Shown here piece by piece: positions 5,822-6,290 of a stretch of DNA of 6,290 nt. Source of the DNA: JBIOWF01 sp044868295 (GTDB taxonomy: Bacteria > Actinomycetota > Actinomycetes > Streptosporangiales > Streptosporangiaceae); the NCBI GenBank assembly GCA_044868295.1, contig JBIOWF010000186.1, positions 1 to 6,290 of the forward strand, in the 5' to 3' direction. The stretch's first letter is position 1. Every line of letters begins with the position of its first letter. The position numbers and the translations under genes were made by a program. The notes under the pieces are model-generated. The model saw nothing but the letters and a program-made list of their open reading frames with translations, was not told the origin of the DNA and ran no database searches.

Positions 5822-6043
5822 ATGAAGACCAAACGCGGACTCACCGCTGTGGCCGGCGCTTTCGTCGCGCTGGGCGTGTTCATGCCCGGCGTGGCTCAGG
5901 CCGCTACCGGTTCCTACCTCAACGTTCCCTTCAGCGATCAGTACTCCCACCTTCCACAGACAATCGTGGCCGGAGACTGTCGAGAAACCGGTCAGAACCA
6001 AGAACCCGGTCTCGAACACGCGAGTGGTCCGGTGGCCGGCTGA
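5822..6043 (+). CDS. Small secreted peptide, unknown function
   Basis: The ATG at 5822 follows AGAGAGG with five bases between. The 73-residue product begins with a clear Sec signal peptide: basic MKTKRG, hydrophobic core LTAVAGAFVALGVFMPG, and VAQA-ATG as the likely signal peptidase I site after residue 27. The mature part would be about 46 residues, starting ATGSYLNVPFSDQYSHLPQT. It contains one Cys and a hydrophilic tail rich in Gln, Glu and Gly. I do not recognise a family. The tail after VAGDC looks unlike the beginning, and another plus frame stays open from this point to about 6275, so a frameshift that cut a longer exported protein is possible. The gene stands alone, with a perfect palindrome just upstream. 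Signal peptide confidence is high; the real length is uncertain. Confidence 0.68.
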   Translation: MKTKRGLTAVAGAFVALGVFMPGVAQAATGSYLNVPFSDQYSHLPQTIVAGDCRETGQNQEPGLEHASGPVAG

Positions 6044-6052
6044 TGCCCGGCC
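6034..6052 (+). terminator. Hairpin across the stop codon of the secreted-peptide gene
   Basis: GGCCGG (6034-6039) and CCGGCC (6047-6052) can pair with a seven-base loop that contains the TGA. There is no T-tract, which is common for actinobacterial terminators, but the stem is short. Weak candidate. Confidence 0.25.
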
Positions 6053-6152
6053 GGTCACCCGACCAAGGAGCGGGCTCACCGCCGAGTCCACCGCCGCGCT
6101 CATCACCGGCACGCCCGCCGCCGCCGAGCGGTGGGGCCAGTCTGACGATCAG

Positions 6153-6290
6153 TCAGCCGGTTCGAGTGGCGGCATGCTCGCCGCGCCCGCCGTACCAGGC
6201 GCTCCAAACTGCGACAAGGCCGATCGTCGCGATGAGCAGGAGCGACGACAGACCGGCCATCACGTCCACGGGTAGCAGGTAGATCAGCGG
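6153..6290 (-). CDS. C-terminal end of a membrane protein (partial)
   Basis: The minus strand is open from the window edge to TGA 6153-6155, giving 45 residues that start PLIYLLPVDVMAGLSSLLLI and continue ATIGLVAVWSAWYGGRGEHA. Residues about 8-33 form one strong transmembrane helix. It is followed by a short basic/polar tail (GGRGEHAATRTG), which fits a cytoplasmic C-terminus. The translation is far more protein-like than the other frames here, and the helix-then-stop arrangement is typical of an integral membrane protein end. The family cannot be named from this fragment. It converges on the secreted-peptide gene, leaving 109 bases between the stops. Confidence 0.55.
   Translation of the reverse strand, partial: PLIYLLPVDVMAGLSSLLLIATIGLVAVWSAWYGGRGEHAATRTG

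Noticed and set aside
6137..6163. CTGACGATCAGTCAG region as a terminator of the membrane protein gene
   Set aside because: The stem is only five pairs with a five-base loop and has no T-tract. It is too weak to call.
5551..6282. 243-codon plus-strand open frame over the secreted-peptide gene
   Set aside because: It is Arg/Ser/Pro-rich with no motif. The overlapping frame at 5822 has a ribosome binding site and a textbook signal peptide.
1..6290. CRISPR arrays, tRNA, rRNA, transposase or phage genes
   Set aside because: I looked for regularly spaced repeats, tRNA-like arms and integrase or transposase motifs on both strands and saw none.

Overview
The window is high-GC DNA with GTG starts, strong purine-rich ribosome binding sites and protein families typical of filamentous actinobacteria. 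The protein flavour (HTH regulators of the HTH/PPOX type, universal stress proteins, CBS proteins, a stand-alone HAD next to a GH65 enzyme) suggests the Streptosporangiales or a relative. That placement is an inference from remembered family resemblance, not from a search.

Layout. Positions 26-3305 hold a tight minus-strand operon of three genes read right to left. They are a HAD / beta-phosphoglucomutase-like enzyme (2541-3305), a GH65 disaccharide phosphorylase-type enzyme (172-2544) and a 48-residue XRE-type helix-turn-helix protein (26-172). Each junction overlaps (GTGA, then TGATG), so translation is probably coupled, and a good housekeeping-type promoter lies just upstream at 3347-3374. 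Biochemically, GH65 would split an alpha-linked disaccharide with phosphate to release beta-glucose 1-phosphate, and the HAD mutase would convert that to glucose 6-phosphate.

Positions 3387-5307 are a gene graveyard. It contains the N-terminal piece of a universal stress protein on the minus strand (3434-3608), a CBS-domain remnant on the minus strand (3679-3888), a middle piece of a universal stress protein on the plus strand with two frameshifts (3919-4320), and a large regulator-like protein on the minus strand whose middle has been deleted out of frame (4341-5307). The two universal stress protein pieces cover complementary parts of the domain on opposite strands, which may record an inversion.

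Positions 5308-5821 are mostly non-coding. They carry a possible 22-codon leader ORF with a strong Shine-Dalgarno and a perfect 16-bp palindrome just upstream of a small secreted-peptide gene (5822-6043). The right edge has the C-terminal end of a membrane protein on the minus strand (6153 to beyond the window).

A universal stress protein and a CBS protein beside a HAD + GH65 pair recall the Mycobacterium tuberculosis DosR-regulon neighbourhood Rv2005c (Usp) / Rv2006 (HAD-OtsB-GH65). This suggests a stress- or dormancy-linked carbohydrate module whose accessory stress genes have decayed. I see no strong evidence for a wholly new system. The best leads are the rearranged decay zone, the palindrome/leader/secreted-peptide unit, and the coupled HAD-GH65-HTH operon.
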